A DNA stretch of 64,000 nucleotides from Hyphomicrobiales bacterium (GCA_900470155.1 UBZT01000004.1:480713-544712), one strand, 5' to 3'. Shown: positions 43,740-54,644, counted from the stretch's first letter. The notes: generated from the sequence alone by a model not told the origin. Made by a program: numbers and translations.

Positions 43740-44714
43740 ATGAAGTTTGGTTTCATCCTCTGCTGGTTCATCTTGTGCGGCATTTGCCTCGTGGGAGCCC
43801 TGGTTCCGCTTGTCGGCGCCGTCTTCATCTTGTTCATGCCATTCATCCTTGGCTCTTTGGCTGCACTGGGACTGCTCGCCATCTTCCTCGATGTTCTCAT
43901 CCGACGGTTGCATGTTGCTTTTGTCGTTTTGCCGGTCGGTGCGCTTGTCTGGTATTATGGTCTGGTGGTTTTCGACCAACTGGATCTTCGACGCATTCGC
44001 GACGAGATCGCCGCGCAAAATCCAATCACAATCGGCGCGTTTGACCCGAGCCTGTATGACCTTGTGTTGCCGGACGCACAGCGTTTCGTCCGCTTGAATG
44101 CAATTGCAACAGCCTATGATGACAAGCAAAGCCTGTTCGAAAAGGAGTTTGCCCAGATCAGCGCCTTGAGTGACAACGACTGCAGCATCGTTGCCGATTT
44201 TATCAAGACTATGCCGGGTAGCTGGGCCGATGTTTCGCCGGGCATATTCGGCGCCGTCTGTGTCGTGACAGTTCCCGGAAAACCGGCCAGGCAGAGCGTC
44301 CGTATCACCAGACAGCACACGCTGTACAAGGACAGCCCGCAACTTCGAGCAAGCGGCATTCAGTTAAGTGGTGCCGATGGGCCGGTGACGACGTTGATTG
44401 ACCGGGTGTCGGTGGATGCCTATCCCCCGATCCCGGTTCTTCTTCTGGGCTGCATGCTGATGACCGAAGGTCAGCCGCAATGCTATTTCGGCCCGAAGAA
44501 ACGGCCTCGGATACTCGAAGTGATCAACCCGTCGATCGATCGCGATCTCTATCCCGAGCCGGAGAATATCCTGCTTGGCATCCCCGCCAGGAAGAGCGGC
44601 GAGGGACCGTTTGCCGACCGGGAAAGCGTGATGGCCGCGATCCGTACCGCGGCCGCCGGGAGCCATCCCCCACCCCTCACGCCAGCGGTTCAAACACCAT
44701 CGAGTGACCGTTGA
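43740..44714 (+). CDS. Membrane protein of unknown function
   Basis: The 324-residue product has three hydrophobic segments at the N-terminus (about 1-20, 25-48, 55-75) and then a soluble part of some 240 residues with several cysteines (NDCSIV, GAVCVV, LLGCML, QPQCYF). I do not recognise the family. GCGAGG precedes the ATG at 43740; the frame is open 11 codons upstream. Its base composition is somewhat less GC-rich than neighbours. The last 38 bases overlap the end of msrB on the other strand. Confidence 0.65.
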   Translation: MKFGFILCWFILCGICLVGALVPLVGAVFILFMPFILGSLAALGLLAIFLDVLIRRLHVAFVVLPVGALVWYYGLVVFDQLDLRRIRDEIAAQNPITIGAFDPSLYDLVLPDAQRFVRLNAIATAYDDKQSLFEKEFAQISALSDNDCSIVADFIKTMPGSWADVSPGIFGAVCVVTVPGKPARQSVRITRQHTLYKDSPQLRASGIQLSGADGPVTTLIDRVSVDAYPPIPVLLLGCMLMTEGQPQCYFGPKKRPRILEVINPSIDRDLYPEPENILLGIPARKSGEGPFADRESVMAAIRTAAAGSHPPPLTPAVQTPSSDR

Positions 44715-45090
44715 TGCAGTAGCGCAATCCGGTTGGCTTCGGGCCGTCGGGGAAGACGTGGCCGAGATGGCCGCCGCAATTGGCGCAGCGGATTTCGGTG
44801 CGCACCATGCCATAGGCGGTGTCGCGATGTTCGGTGACGGCATCGGCCTTGACCGGCTCGAAATAGCTCGGCCAGCCGCAGCCGGCGTCGAATTTGGTAT
44901 CGGAAACGAACAGCGGTTCGTTGCAGGCGGCGCAGCGATAGAGCCCCTTGTCGGTCATGTCCCAATAGGGGCCGCTGAAGGCGCGTTCGGTGCCGTGCTC
45001 GCGCAGGATCCGGTATTGCTCGGGCGTCAGCTGCTCGCGCCATTCCTCCTCGCTCTTGGTGATCTTCGGTGCGATTGTCGTGTCGCTCAT
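44677..45090 (-). CDS. msrB: Peptide-methionine (R)-S-oxide reductase
   Basis: The 137-residue product is a typical MsrB: two CxxC zinc pairs (CAAC and CANC), GCGWPSYF, and the catalytic cysteine in RYCINGHSM. It reduces the R-epimer of methionine sulfoxide with thioredoxin. GGAGAGCGCAAG precedes the ATG at 45090. The 329 bases to the mrpA start hold no gene and should contain divergent promoters. Confidence 0.95.
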   Translation of the reverse strand: MSDTTIAPKITKSEEEWREQLTPEQYRILREHGTERAFSGPYWDMTDKGLYRCAACNEPLFVSDTKFDAGCGWPSYFEPVKADAVTEHRDTAYGMVRTEIRCANCGGHLGHVFPDGPKPTGLRYCINGHSMVFEPLA

Positions 45091-45419
45091 CTTGCGCTCT
45101 CCGGCTGGAATTTCGGACTGGAATTTCGAATGGGCGGCCGGCGAACCGGCCTCCGTTGTCCTATAGATAGGATGCCGATGCGGTTGCGGCAAATCCTCTT
45201 GCGCGCGGTTTTTGTCGTGCGGCGCCGGAAACTTTGCCTTTGCCGGCCCCGTCAACGCACGGCACAAAAGGCAGTTTGACCTGAGGAAACCGGGGGTTGA
45301 CACCTCCGTGATTGGATTTTGGTCCGTTTTTGCTTGAGACGACGGCCCCCATGTCCTAACACGGAACCTCCTTGCATCGCAGCCAAGTTCACCATCGAAC
45401 GACCGCCCGGGGAGGTGGA

Positions 45420-47822
45420 ATGCCTGTTTTGACCGGCGATCTGACCTGGATCGCAATGTTGCTACCCTTTGCCGGTGCGCTTGTGGCGCCATGGTTGACA
45501 TCAAGGCTTGGCGCGTCCGCTGCCTGGCTGCTGGCGCTGTTTCCGGCCCTTGCCTTCCTGCATTTCATCGGCTTCATGCCAGAAATCGCAGCGGGCGAAG
45601 TGGTGACCGGCGGTTATGCCTGGGTGCCGAGCCTCAACCTGTCCTTTTCCTGGTTCCTCGACGGCCTGTCGCTGACCTTTGCCCTATTGATCACCGGCAT
45701 CGGCGCACTGATCGTGCTTTACGCCGGCGGCTACATGAAGGGCCATGTCCAGCAGGGCCGTTTCTTCGCCTATATCCTGCTGTTCATGGGCGCCATGCTC
45801 GGCGTCGTCGTCTCCGACAGCCTGCTGATGCTCTTCGTCTTCTGGGAGCTGACTTCGATCACCTCCTTCTTGCTGATCGGTTTCGACCACAGCCGCGAGG
45901 CCGCCCGTCGCGCCGCCCTGCAGGCGCTGGTCGTCACCGGTGGCGGTGGCCTGCTGCTGCTCGCCGGCCTGATCCTGATCTGGAACATCACTGGCGTCAG
46001 CCAGCTGTCCCTGCTCTTGCACATGGGGGACAACCTGCGCGCCAGCCCGTTTTATCTGGCGGCGCTGTTCCTGGTGCTTGGCGGCGCCTTCACCAAGTCG
46101 GCGCAGTTTCCGTTCCATTTCTGGCTGCCCAATGCCATGGAGGCGCCGACACCCGTCTCGGCCTATCTGCATTCCGCCACCATGGTCAAAGCCGGTGTCT
46201 ACCTGCTGATGCGGCTCAATCCGGCCATGGGCGGCACGCCCGCATGGGAAATCCTCTTGCCCTTCTTCGGCGGCATCACCCTGATCGTCGGCGCGGTGCT
46301 CGCCATCCGCCAGACGGATCTGAAGCTGATGCTCGCCTATACGACCGTTGCCTCGCTAGGCCTGCTGGTCATGCTGACCGGTTTCGACACGCCCTATGCG
46401 GTCGAGGCGGCGGTGCTGTATCTGGTTGCCCATTCGCTGTTCAAGGGCGCGCTGTTCATGGTCGCCGGCATCATCGACCATGAAACCGGCACCCGCGACG
46501 TTCGAAAGCTGAGTGGCCTGCGCAAGGCCATGCCGATCACCTTTGCCGCAGCCCTGATCGCCGCCCTGTCGATGGCCGGCCTGCCGCCGCTGTTCGGCTT
46601 TCTCGCCAAGGAAGAGATCTACACGGCCCTTGCCGGCACCAATCCGCGAGCCGTGGTCTTCACCGCAGTTGCCGTCTTCGGCAATGCGCTGATGTTCGCC
46701 ATTGCCTTTGCCGTCGGCCTGAAACCCTTCATCGGCCCGCTGTCAAAGACCCCGAAACACGCCCATGAGGGACCCGCGCTGCTCTGGCTCGGGCCGCTGA
46801 AACTGGCTGCCCTCGGCCTGGTCCTCGCCGTTTTCGCCCCGATCACCCATTGGCTGATCTCGTCACCGATGGCGAGTGCTATCGATGGCGAGGCCAAGAC
46901 GGTGTCGATCAGCCTGATCCCGCATCTCGGTGTGCCGCTCGTCCTGTCGCTGCTGACGATCGCGCTCGGCGTGCTGATCTACCGCAATCTCGACCGCGCC
47001 CGCGCTCTGGTTGCCGAGCTGGTCGATGCCATCGGCACCGGCCCCGATCGCGGCTTTGATCATGCGATCAGCGGTCTGGTCAAACTGTCCTTCCACGTCA
47101 CCCGCCGGCTGCAGGGCGGGCGGCTCGAAGTCTACATCACCAGCACATTCATCCTTCTCGCCGTTGTCCTGCTCCTGCCGCCGCTGGTCTATGGCGAGTT
47201 TCCGGGCCTGCCCGCATGGCCGGTGAACCTGCGCTTCCACGAACTGGCGATCTTCGCCATCGCCGTCATCGGCGTGCTCGCGGTGCTCACCGCCAAGGAC
47301 CGCCTGACCGCGATCGTCTGCCTCGGCATTCAGGGCTTTGCCATCGCCGTGATCTTCCTGCTGTTCGGCGCGCCGGATCTGTCCTTTACCCAGTTCATGG
47401 TCGAAACGCTGTCCGTCGTCATCCTCGCGCTGGTCATGTCGCGCCTCAGGCTGTCACCCTCCGATCACCGCCCGCTCTGGGCGACCTTCGGTGACGGCGC
47501 CGTGGCACTCGCTTGCGGAACGGGTTTTGCACTGCTGTTGATGGCTTCAACCGAAATGCCCTTCGACACCACGCTCACCGAATTCTTCAACACCTATTCC
47601 AAAGTGATTGCCCACGGCGCCAACGTCGTCAACGTGATCATCGTCGACTTCCGCGGTGTCGACACGCTGGGCGAGATCTCGGTGGTGATGATCACCGGCC
47701 TGTCGATCCTCGCCCTGATCCGCGTGCGCGCCCGCCCGGCGGCTTTGGCTGTCCCGATAGCTTCCACGGTTCCGGACGCCCCCGCTCCGTCGGCGCGCAA
47801 GAAGAAGGGGGCGAAGAAATGA
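45420..47822 (+). CDS. mrpA: Na+(K+)/H+ antiporter subunit A
   Basis: The 800-residue product is a multispanning protein with the proton-translocating Proton_antipo_M core (about 110-400; [46 protein letters not shown]) and a C-terminal MrpA-specific domain. GGGGAGGTGGA precedes the ATG at 45420. It is the largest subunit of the Mrp/Pha complex that exports Na+ or K+ in exchange for protons at the inner membrane. It overlaps mrpB by four bases. A and B are separate genes here, as in group 1 Mrp operons. Confidence 0.95.
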   Translation: MPVLTGDLTWIAMLLPFAGALVAPWLTSRLGASAAWLLALFPALAFLHFIGFMPEIAAGEVVTGGYAWVPSLNLSFSWFLDGLSLTFALLITGIGALIVLYAGGYMKGHVQQGRFFAYILLFMGAMLGVVVSDSLLMLFVFWELTSITSFLLIGFDHSREAARRAALQALVVTGGGGLLLLAGLILIWNITGVSQLSLLLHMGDNLRASPFYLAALFLVLGGAFTKSAQFPFHFWLPNAMEAPTPVSAYLHSATMVKAGVYLLMRLNPAMGGTPAWEILLPFFGGITLIVGAVLAIRQTDLKLMLAYTTVASLGLLVMLTGFDTPYAVEAAVLYLVAHSLFKGALFMVAGIIDHETGTRDVRKLSGLRKAMPITFAAALIAALSMAGLPPLFGFLAKEEIYTALAGTNPRAVVFTAVAVFGNALMFAIAFAVGLKPFIGPLSKTPKHAHEGPALLWLGPLKLAALGLVLAVFAPITHWLISSPMASAIDGEAKTVSISLIPHLGVPLVLSLLTIALGVLIYRNLDRARALVAELVDAIGTGPDRGFDHAISGLVKLSFHVTRRLQGGRLEVYITSTFILLAVVLLLPPLVYGEFPGLPAWPVNLRFHELAIFAIAVIGVLAVLTAKDRLTAIVCLGIQGFAIAVIFLLFGAPDLSFTQFMVETLSVVILALVMSRLRLSPSDHRPLWATFGDGAVALACGTGFALLLMASTEMPFDTTLTEFFNTYSKVIAHGANVVNVIIVDFRGVDTLGEISVVMITGLSILALIRVRARPAALAVPIASTVPDAPAPSARKKKGAKK

Positions 47823-48238
47823 ACACCCTGATCTTCCGCACCGTCGCGCCATTCCTCACCGCGCTGATGCTGCTGTTTTCGATTTTCGTCCTGCTGCGCG
47901 GCCACAACGAGCCCGGCGGCGGCTTCATCGGCGGCCTGATCGCAGCCTCGGCCTTTGCCATTTACGGCATCGCCTTCGGCGTGCAGGCCGTGCGCCGGGC
48001 GCTGTATTTCCACCCGATGTCGATCGCCGGCTGTGGCCTTTTCCTCTCGACTCTGTCCGGCTTCGTGTCCGCGCCGCTCGGCCTGCCGTTCATGACCGGG
48101 GTGTGGATCTATCCGACGCTGTTTGGCGTCGAGGTGCCGCTTGCCACCGTCGTCTCCTTTGATGTCGGCGTCTATCTGGTCGTGCTCGGCGCCTTCACCT
48201 CGATCGCGCTTGCGCTCGAAGAAAGGGATGACGGCTGA
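47819..48238 (+). CDS. mrpB: Na+(K+)/H+ antiporter subunit B
   Basis: The 139-residue product matches MnhB: four membrane segments with [17 protein letters not shown] near residue 25 and a central [14 protein letters not shown]. It overlaps mrpA by ATGA and mrpC by one base, so translation is coupled. Confidence 0.94.
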   Translation: MNTLIFRTVAPFLTALMLLFSIFVLLRGHNEPGGGFIGGLIAASAFAIYGIAFGVQAVRRALYFHPMSIAGCGLFLSTLSGFVSAPLGLPFMTGVWIYPTLFGVEVPLATVVSFDVGVYLVVLGAFTSIALALEERDDG

Positions 48239-48615
48239 TGGAAGCGCTGTTTGCAATCCTGGTCGGCATCTTCTTTGCCGCCGCCCTCTATCTGATGATG
48301 TCCAAGCATATCATCCGCGTCCTGCTCGGCGTGGTGCTGCTCGGCAATGCCGTCAACCTGCTGCTGTTCACCGCCGGCCGGCTGACCGCCGAAGTCCCGC
48401 CGATCATTCCGGCCGGCAGCGATACGCTGGCCATGGATGCTGCCAATCCGCTGCCGCAGGCGCTGATTCTGACGGCGATCGTCATCTCGTTTTCCTTCTT
48501 CTGCTTCCTGCTGGTGCTGACCTACCGCGCCTATCAGGACCTCGGCACCGACGACACCGACGACATGCGTGTCGCCGAGCCGAAGGACGAACCCATGCCT
48601 CCGATGGGATATTGA
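48238..48615 (+). CDS. mrpC: Na+(K+)/H+ antiporter subunit C
   Basis: The 125-residue product is a NuoK-like three-helix subunit (LGVVLLGNAVNLLLFTAG, then DPLPQALILTAIVISFSF region). Its start codon shares a base with the mrpB stop. An acidic tail of about 20 residues follows the last helix. Confidence 0.94.
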   Translation: MEALFAILVGIFFAAALYLMMSKHIIRVLLGVVLLGNAVNLLLFTAGRLTAEVPPIIPAGSDTLAMDAANPLPQALILTAIVISFSFFCFLLVLTYRAYQDLGTDDTDDMRVAEPKDEPMPPMGY

Positions 48616-48617
48616 GA

Positions 48618-50237
48618 ATGGCCGTGCCCGTGACCTCGACCCCGATCGACCTGTCCGCCGCCCTGGTCATGGATCCGGCAACCGCTGGCCAGTGGCTCGC
48701 CATCCTGCCGATGGGCCTGTGCCTTGCCACCGGTGCGTTGCTGATGATGATCCGCCACCGCATCACCTGGCATTCGAAGGTGACGCTTGCCGCGCTCGCC
48801 CTGCTGGTGCTTGTCGATGTCCTGCTGCTGTCGAAGGTTCTCGCCGATGGCCCGCTGACCATGATGATGGGCCGCTGGCGTCCGCCGTTCGGCATTGCCA
48901 TCACCGTCGATCTCACCGGCGCGCTTCTGGCGCTGGCTGCCGCCATCGTCGCCTTTGCCGCCGCCCTCTATGCCGAGGTCGATATCGACAATAGCGGCCG
49001 CCGCTATGGCTTCTATCCGCTGCTGATGGTGCTGATGGCCGGTGTTTCCGGCGCGTTTCTGACCGGCGACATCTTCAACCTCTATGTCTGGTTCGAGGTT
49101 CTGCTGATCTCGTCCTTCGGCCTGTTGATCCTCGGCTCCGAGCGTGAGCAGATCGACGGCGCGCTGAAATATGCGGTGCTCAACCTGATCGCCACGACGC
49201 TGTTCCTGATCGCGGTCGGTTATCTCTATGCGATCTTCGGCACGCTCAACATGGCCGATATCGCGCTCAAGGCGCCGGAACTCTCGGGCTCCGCGCCGCT
49301 GATGACGCTGTCGGCGCTGTTCATTCTCGCCTTCTCGATGAAGGCGGCGGCCTTTCCGGTCAATTTCTGGCTGCCGGCCTCCTATCACACCCCGCGTGTC
49401 GTCGTGTCGGCGCTCTTTGCCGGCCTGCTGACCAAGGTCGGCGTCTATGCGCTGCTGCGTGTCATGGTCATGCTGCTGCCGATCGAGCGCGAGGCGCTGA
49501 GCCTTGTCATCGCCATTGTCGCCGCCCTCACCATGATCCTCGGCGCCATGGGCGCGCTGGCCCAGACCGACATCCGCCGCTTCATGGGTTACGTCGTCAT
49601 CGCCGGCATCGGCAACATGATGGCCGGCATCGCCATTGGCGGCGATATGGCCGTCGGGGCTGCGATCTTTTACGCGCTGCATTCGATCCTGCTGATGACG
49701 GCACTCTATCTGGTCATGGGCGAGGCAGCCCGCATCGGCGGCAGTTTCAGCCTGTCGAAACTGGCCGGCCTGTGGACGGCGGCGCCGGTCTTTGCCGCGC
49801 TGTCGCTCGCCCTGTTTTTTGCAGCCAGCGGCCTGCCGCCGTTTTCCGGCTTCTGGCCCAAGGCGCTGCTGGTCAAGGCCTCGCTCGATATCGGCGCCTG
49901 GTGGCTGGCCGGCGCCGTCCTGCTCTCGGGCTTCTTGACCACCATCGGCTTCGGCCGGCTGTTCCTGCTCGCCTATTGGCGTCCAGTCCTGACCGAGGCA
50001 CCCGCAACGACATCTGCAACAGCGCAGGCCATCGGCAGCCCCGCCTTCGTGCCACCGCCACCGACGCCCCGCCCGAGCCTGTGGCGCACGGCACCGATCC
50101 TGCTGCTGTCCGTCTTCGTCGTCTGGTTCGGCCTGTTTCCCGATCCGCTGATCGTTGTCAGCCAGCAGGCGGCGGCTGGTCTCTCCGATCCGGCGGCCTA
50201 CATCCTCTCTGTCTTCCCGGAGAAAGCTGCGCCATGA
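48618..50237 (+). CDS. mrpD: Na+(K+)/H+ antiporter subunit D
   Basis: The 539-residue product is the second Proton_antipo_M subunit, with [40 protein letters not shown] and [20 protein letters not shown]. It lies two bases after mrpC and overlaps mrpE by ATGA. Length is a little above the family average because of an extended N-terminus and a proline-rich loop near 455-470. Confidence 0.95.
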   Translation: MAVPVTSTPIDLSAALVMDPATAGQWLAILPMGLCLATGALLMMIRHRITWHSKVTLAALALLVLVDVLLLSKVLADGPLTMMMGRWRPPFGIAITVDLTGALLALAAAIVAFAAALYAEVDIDNSGRRYGFYPLLMVLMAGVSGAFLTGDIFNLYVWFEVLLISSFGLLILGSEREQIDGALKYAVLNLIATTLFLIAVGYLYAIFGTLNMADIALKAPELSGSAPLMTLSALFILAFSMKAAAFPVNFWLPASYHTPRVVVSALFAGLLTKVGVYALLRVMVMLLPIEREALSLVIAIVAALTMILGAMGALAQTDIRRFMGYVVIAGIGNMMAGIAIGGDMAVGAAIFYALHSILLMTALYLVMGEAARIGGSFSLSKLAGLWTAAPVFAALSLALFFAASGLPPFSGFWPKALLVKASLDIGAWWLAGAVLLSGFLTTIGFGRLFLLAYWRPVLTEAPATTSATAQAIGSPAFVPPPPTPRPSLWRTAPILLLSVFVVWFGLFPDPLIVVSQQAAAGLSDPAAYILSVFPEKAAP

Positions 50238-50707
50238 GTGTGTTTGCCATCAGCATCATCATGACCGCCATCTGGGCGGCCGTCAGCGAAAGTGCCGCCC
50301 TGCACAATCTCCTGCTCGGCTTCGTGCTCTCGCTGGTCATCCTCAGCCTGCTGCGCGAACAGTTGCTCGGCGACGCCAGACCCAATCGCACCTTGCGCAT
50401 CCTGTCGCTGGTCTGGCTGTTCCTGATCGAATTGGCCAAATCCGCCTGGAAGGTCGCCGTGATGGTCACCCGGCCGAAGCTCGACGTGAAGCCCGGCATC
50501 TTTGCCTATCCGCTGACCGTGACCAGCGATCTCGAGATCACCCTGCTGGCCAACCTGATCACGCTTACCCCCGGCACGCTGTCGGTCGACGTCTCGGACG
50601 ATCGCAAGACGCTTTATGTCCATGCCATCGACTGTGCCGACCCGGACGCTGCCCGGCTCGACATCGCCAATGGCTTCGAGCGCAAGATCCGCGAGGCCTT
50701 TGCATGA
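50234..50707 (+). CDS. mrpE: Na+(K+)/H+ antiporter subunit E
   Basis: The 157-residue product matches MnhE: two to three membrane segments at the N-terminus followed by a soluble alpha/beta part with [15 protein letters not shown], the family signature. Overlaps both neighbours by four bases. Confidence 0.94.
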   Translation: MSVFAISIIMTAIWAAVSESAALHNLLLGFVLSLVILSLLREQLLGDARPNRTLRILSLVWLFLIELAKSAWKVAVMVTRPKLDVKPGIFAYPLTVTSDLEITLLANLITLTPGTLSVDVSDDRKTLYVHAIDCADPDAARLDIANGFERKIREAFA

Positions 50708-51138
50708 TGACACCCAACATGATCACGCCCGACATGATCGTCGACTATGCGTCGGTCTTTGCCTTGCTTGTCCTCGGCATCGCCTTTCTCTTGACTGTCT
50801 ACCGCGCCGTCGTCGGCCCCACTTTGCCGGACCGGATCATCGCCCTCGACATGCTGGTCGGCATCGTCATCGGCTTCATCGCGGTGATCGCGCTACGCTC
50901 CGGCTACACGCTCTATATCGACATCGCGATTTCGCTCGGCCTCGTCGGCTTCTTGGCAACGGTCGCCTTTGCCCGTTTCATCCTCGCCCGCGGCAAGGTC
51001 GGCGACGGCGAGGCGCATGATTTCCGCTCCATTCGCGCCGAGCCGGTCACGCAACCTGAGCTAGAAAAGCCGCCACGCCAGGCCAAGGCGCCGAAGCCGG
51101 CGAAACCCCGCGCCAGCCGCCGCAAGGAGGCCAAATGA
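50704..51138 (+). CDS. mrpF: Na+(K+)/H+ antiporter subunit F
   Basis: The 144-residue product has the MnhF core with three helices ([18 protein letters not shown] near residue 36) and an unusual C-terminal extension of some 45 residues rich in lysine, proline and arginine ([18 protein letters not shown]). The family is normally near 90-120 residues. Overlaps mrpE and mrpG by four bases. Confidence 0.93.
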   Translation: MMTPNMITPDMIVDYASVFALLVLGIAFLLTVYRAVVGPTLPDRIIALDMLVGIVIGFIAVIALRSGYTLYIDIAISLGLVGFLATVAFARFILARGKVGDGEAHDFRSIRAEPVTQPELEKPPRQAKAPKPAKPRASRRKEAK

Positions 51139-51473
51139 TCGATTTTCTCGTCGCAATCCTGATTGCCGCCATCATCATTGTCGGTGCGCTGTTTTCCCTG
51201 GTTGCCGCCATCGGCCTCAATCGCCTGCCGGATCTTTATACGCGCATGCATGCCGCCTCGAAGGCCGGCACGGTCGGCTCCGGCCTGTTGCTGCTCGCCG
51301 TCGGTCTCAATTCCGGTGAATTTGCGATTTTTTTCCGTGCCTTGGCCGGCTTCGTGTTTTTCATTCTGACGGCGCCTGTCTCGGCGCATCTGCTTGCCCG
51401 CGCCGCCCACAAGGTTGGCTATAGGCTATCGCCTGTATCATTGCAGGACGACATGAACAAAAAACCGTCATAA
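51135..51473 (+). CDS. mrpG: Na+(K+)/H+ antiporter subunit G
   Basis: The 112-residue product matches MnhG/PhaG: three membrane helices and [20 protein letters not shown]. It is the last gene of the seven-gene operon; no strong terminator is visible after it. Confidence 0.94.
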   Translation: MIDFLVAILIAAIIIVGALFSLVAAIGLNRLPDLYTRMHAASKAGTVGSGLLLLAVGLNSGEFAIFFRALAGFVFFILTAPVSAHLLARAAHKVGYRLSPVSLQDDMNKKPS

Positions 51474-51879
51474 ATGCCCTGCAGGTTAATTTAGCAGACC
51501 CTCTACAATCTGTAGGCGGTTAAATCGGCAGTGTTCAAAGCAAAATGACAATAAAGCCGGTTTATACCCGTGACATCTAGTAGAAATATCGGGTGGACAT
51601 TTGCGTTGAGAGTGCTAATCCACTGATACGTTGATTTTCACCTGTATTCGTTGATTGATGGCTGGTCTGAACCAATGATTACCACTTGGTAATATTCAGG
51701 GCGATGACCGCATTGACTGCGGCGCAGGCGAGGGACGGTTTGGGGCCGGACCGAAGATAAGCGGGTTGAGGGGTAGTTACGCGTTCCGGGACTGGTTGAT
51801 TGGCGACCGGTAGGAGCGGATATAATTGACTCAGGCTGGGTGCGGCGGCGACCAGCGACGAGATGAACAGGAGAATGAA
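51474..51879. other. AT-rich leader region upstream of mucR
   Basis: No gene is supported. The stretch is AT-rich for this genome, which fits MucR/Ros proteins binding AT-rich DNA upstream of their own gene. A small dyad CTACA-N3-TGTAG lies at 51503-51515. The mucR promoter should be here. Confidence 0.4.
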
Positions 51880-52308
51880 ATGATGGAAATACAACAGGGC
51901 CCCGGCCAGCAGTTGCTGGTCGAGCTGACAGCCGATATTGTTGCGGCCTATGTCAGCCACCACGTGGTGCCGGTTGGCGATCTGACCAATCTGATTGCCG
52001 ATATTCACCAGGCCTTGAGCAATACTTCGTCGCCCGCGCCCGTGGTGGCCGTGGTCGAAAAGCCGAAGCCGGCTGTCGCCGTGCGCAAGTCCGTCCAGGA
52101 CGATCATATCGTCTGCCTGGAATGCGGCGGTTCGTTCAAGTCGCTGAAGCGTCATTTGATGACCCATCATTCGCTCGGCCCGGAAGAATACCGCGAGAAG
52201 TGGGATCTGGCTGCCGACTATCCGATGGTCGCCCCGGCCTATGCCGAGGCGCGCTCGCGTCTCGCCAAGGAAATGGGTCTCGGTCAGCGCCGCAAGCGCG
52301 GCAAGTAA
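51880..52308 (+). CDS. mucR: MucR/Ros-family zinc-finger transcriptional regulator
   Basis: The 142-residue product has the Ros/MucR zinc finger with Cys79, Cys82, His92 and His97 ([19 protein letters not shown]) and an N-terminal oligomerisation region (about 10-50). MucR controls exopolysaccharide, motility and virulence or symbiosis genes in Rhizobiaceae and represses itself. AGGAG precedes the double ATG at 51880. The C-terminus [13 protein letters not shown] is basic, as in the family. Confidence 0.95.
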   Translation: MMEIQQGPGQQLLVELTADIVAAYVSHHVVPVGDLTNLIADIHQALSNTSSPAPVVAVVEKPKPAVAVRKSVQDDHIVCLECGGSFKSLKRHLMTHHSLGPEEYREKWDLAADYPMVAPAYAEARSRLAKEMGLGQRRKRGK

Positions 52309-52355
52309 GCTTTCAAGTTACTTCAAAACAGATCCGGCACATCAAGCCGAACAGG

Positions 52356-52381
52356 AACCGGGCCACAAGGCCCGGTTTTTT
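52356..52381 (+). terminator. Terminator of mucR
   Basis: AACCGGGCC (52356-52364) pairs perfectly with GGCCCGGTT (52369-52377), loop ACAA, and the T-run continues to 52381. It lies 47 bases after the stop codon. Confidence 0.9.
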
Positions 52382-52594
52382 GTTGTCAACACGAAAGAAA
52401 AAAATCCTATTTACGCTGATTTCCTTGCCCGAAACGACGTCAATCTCACGATCGGGACCGACTGCCGCTGAACCGAAAACGTCGGATGCAGGTTGAAATA
52501 GTTGTTGAAATAAGCCAGATCCATTAGCGGTCTATCCGCGAAGCGCGGCATAAGGGGAAATTTTAGGACTATCTTTCGTCTCGAACTCTGCTAT

Positions 52595-52620
52595 CAATAT
52601 AGGAATATCATCCTATATTG
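52595..52620. promoter_or_regulatory. Perfect inverted repeat CAATATAGGA-N6-TCCTATATTG
   Basis: A perfect 10-6-10 dyad ends ten bases before the start codon of the HTH gene and includes part of its ribosome site (TTGGAG). It contains TATAT elements that could be a -10 box. The most likely role is an operator for the adjacent HTH protein or another repressor. Confidence 0.65.
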
Positions 52621-52629
52621 GAGCTTCAG

Positions 52630-53028
52630 ATGTCGATTGTATCCGAGCCCGACCCCATCCATCTGCCGGACGACGAGCCGGACTGCCTAGCCCAGGCGCT
52701 GCCGCTCACCCCGGAACGCCGGCTGCTGTGCATGGTTGTGCGCCAGCTGGCGATCGAGCTTCTCACCGCCGTCGGCTTCGATGCCGAGCGTGACAGCCGG
52801 CGGCGCGCCACCAATCATGTGCGCCAGATCGCCATGTATGTCTGTCATGTCGCCTATTCCATGCCGATGATCGAGGTCGCCGAGGCCTTTGGCCGCGACC
52901 GCACCACCGTGCGCCACGCCTGCCGCATGGTCGAGGATCGCCGGGATGACCCGGCCTATGACGGTTTCGTTGCCATCGTCGAACGCATGGCCTGCGCGGT
53001 TGTCCTTCTCGCCGGTCCGCGGCCGTGA
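52630..53028 (+). CDS. Helix-turn-helix protein resembling DnaA domain IV
   Basis: The 132-residue product has, at about 60-110, the pattern of the DnaA C-terminal DNA-binding domain: RQIAMYVCHVAYSMPMIEVA then FGRDRTTVRHACRMVE, like the R-x2-A-M-Y-L and F-G-x-R-D-x-T-T-V-x-H signature that contacts DnaA boxes. The AAA+ domain is absent. TTGGAG precedes the ATG at 52630. It is followed by a DUF6456 gene in the same direction. It is probably a small DNA-binding regulator, possibly of itself through the adjacent perfect dyad. Confidence 0.8.
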   Translation: MSIVSEPDPIHLPDDEPDCLAQALPLTPERRLLCMVVRQLAIELLTAVGFDAERDSRRRATNHVRQIAMYVCHVAYSMPMIEVAEAFGRDRTTVRHACRMVEDRRDDPAYDGFVAIVERMACAVVLLAGPRP

Positions 53029-53125
53029 TCCGCAGGCCGGCACGGGCCTGCTGTAGGATCCGGCACAGAACAAACGCCGAAGACACCAGCCGAACACGGA
53101 CAAACAACGCCAGCGAGGAGATCCG

Positions 53126-54106
53126 ATGACCAGAATACCGCCGACCGCCATCAGCCAAGCAACGGCCAGCCACTTCTGCTCAAGGTCCGGAACCGGCACT
53201 GGTGACGCCACCAGAACCGGTACAAGTGATGCAACCAGAAACAGAGCCGGCACCAGCACCAGCACTGACACTGACACCGGCGTCACGAAAGGTATCGGCA
53301 CTGCCCTTAATGCGCAGGACCGCAAGCTGGTCCGGCGCCTGCTGCGCCTGGCGCTCGATGGTCCGCTCACCGTCACGACCACAGGCGATGCGCGCCCGGT
53401 GATCGAGGCCGGCGGCCGGACGCTGTCGGATATCGACCCGGCCCTCCTGCGCCGATTGGTGGCCGACGGCCTGCTGGCCGCCGTGCCGCAGGGTTTTGCC
53501 GCCAGCGCAGAGACGGCAAGCTTCCTCCGCCGTGCCATCACCGACGCGGCGTCCGAGCCGTTCCTCGACCAGCACCGCGTGCTGGAGACCGTGACGCTGA
53601 AGGAGCCGGAGGGTCGCCGCAGCGTGCGCCGCAATCTCGCCGAATCGCCGCTCTTTCCCTTGCTGCGCCTGAAGGATCGGCAGGGTCTGCCGTTCCTCTC
53701 GGACGTTGCGGTTCAAGCCGGCGAAAGGCTGGCCGAAGATTTCGAACGCGGCGGCCTGCAGCCGCGCATCACCGCCTCCTGGGAGCCGCGCCTGGCCAGC
53801 CGGACGCGCGGGCAGGCGGCGACAACCGCCGATCTCGCAGATGTGGCCCAATCCGCCCGTCGCCGCCTGGCATCCGCCATCACCGCCATGGGCCCGGAAC
53901 TGTCCGGCGTGGCGCTCGACGTCTGCTGCTTCGGCAAGGGGCTGGAAACGGTCGAGCGCGAACGCCAGTGGCCGGCCCGCTCCGCCAAGCTCATGCTGCG
54001 CGCAGCCTTGCTGGCACTTGCCCGCCACTATGCCCCGCCGCCCCGACAAGGCCAGCGCCTGCCGCGGCACTGGGGCGAGGAGGGTTACCGGCCGGAAATA
54101 GGATGA
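53126..54106 (+). CDS. DUF6456-domain protein
   Basis: The 326-residue product has a low-complexity Thr/Gly/Ala/Asp N-terminus (about 20-55), a winged-helix-like middle (65-120; RKLVRRLLRLALDGPLTV) and a C-terminal DUF6456 domain (about 175-315; NLAESPLFPLLRLKDRQGLPF... ALDVCCFGKGLETVERERQWP). DUF6456 proteins in alphaproteobacteria are thought to be DNA-related but are uncharacterised. GAGGAG precedes the ATG. It follows the DnaA-like HTH gene by 97 bases, suggesting a functional pair. Confidence 0.78.
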   Translation: MTRIPPTAISQATASHFCSRSGTGTGDATRTGTSDATRNRAGTSTSTDTDTGVTKGIGTALNAQDRKLVRRLLRLALDGPLTVTTTGDARPVIEAGGRTLSDIDPALLRRLVADGLLAAVPQGFAASAETASFLRRAITDAASEPFLDQHRVLETVTLKEPEGRRSVRRNLAESPLFPLLRLKDRQGLPFLSDVAVQAGERLAEDFERGGLQPRITASWEPRLASRTRGQAATTADLADVAQSARRRLASAITAMGPELSGVALDVCCFGKGLETVERERQWPARSAKLMLRAALLALARHYAPPPRQGQRLPRHWGEEGYRPEIG

Positions 54107-54118
54107 GGTCGGCCCCGC

Positions 54119-54535
54119 TCACACCAGCCGGCGGGCCGCTTCCTCGCGGATCCGCTGGATCATCGAGCGCAGGCCGTTGGCGCGCTGGGCGGTGAGATGT
54201 TCGAGCAGGCCGATCTGTTTGAACAACTCGATCGCGTCGAAGGCGACGACCTTGGAGGCCTGCTTGCCGGAATAGGCGGCAAGCACGATGGCGACGAGCC
54301 CGCGCACGATGAAAGCGTCGCTGTCGCCGCGGTATGACATCAACGGATCGGCACCTTCGCTGGCCGTAGTCGCAAGCCAGACCTGGCTGGCGCAGCCCTG
54401 CACCTTGTTGTCGGCGGTCTTGTCGCCGTCCGGCAGATCCGGCAGCGCCTTGCCCAGTTCGATGACAAACCGCATCCGGTCCTCCCAGTCGTCGAGGAAG
54501 GCAAAATCGTCGATCATCTGTTCAAGCGTCGCCAT
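54119..54535 (-). CDS. sufE: SufE-family cysteine desulfurase activator
   Basis: The 138-residue product carries the SufE active-site loop VQGCASQVW (Cys48), which accepts sulfur from SufS for iron-sulfur cluster assembly. MATLEQMIDDFAFLDDWEDR is a typical start; the frame extends nine codons upstream without support. The rest of the suf operon is not in the window, as is common in rhizobia. It is convergent with the DUF6456 gene. Confidence 0.92.
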   Translation of the reverse strand: MATLEQMIDDFAFLDDWEDRMRFVIELGKALPDLPDGDKTADNKVQGCASQVWLATTASEGADPLMSYRGDSDAFIVRGLVAIVLAAYSGKQASKVVAFDAIELFKQIGLLEHLTAQRANGLRSMIQRIREEAARRLV

Positions 54536-54608
54536 GGCACACCGGGTCTGTTCCTGTTGCATGCCATATAGGCCAAGCGCCGCCCATTTTGAACCGCCTC
54601 TGTCGCGT

Positions 54609-54644
54609 AAAAAAAGAAAGCCGCGAGGCGGTTAACCTCGCGGC
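54609..54644 (-). terminator. Rho-independent terminator (minus strand)
   Basis: GCCGCGAGG/CCTCGCGGC (54620-54628 and 54636-54644) forms a perfect 9-bp stem followed, on the minus strand, by TTTCTTTTTTT. It lies about 180 bases after the DUF5330 gene and upstream of sufE, insulating the two. Confidence 0.85.

Noticed and set aside
51503..51515. CTACA-N3-TGTAG dyad as a fourth HxlR site
   Set aside because: The spacing differs from the three matching sites and the surrounding bases do not match.
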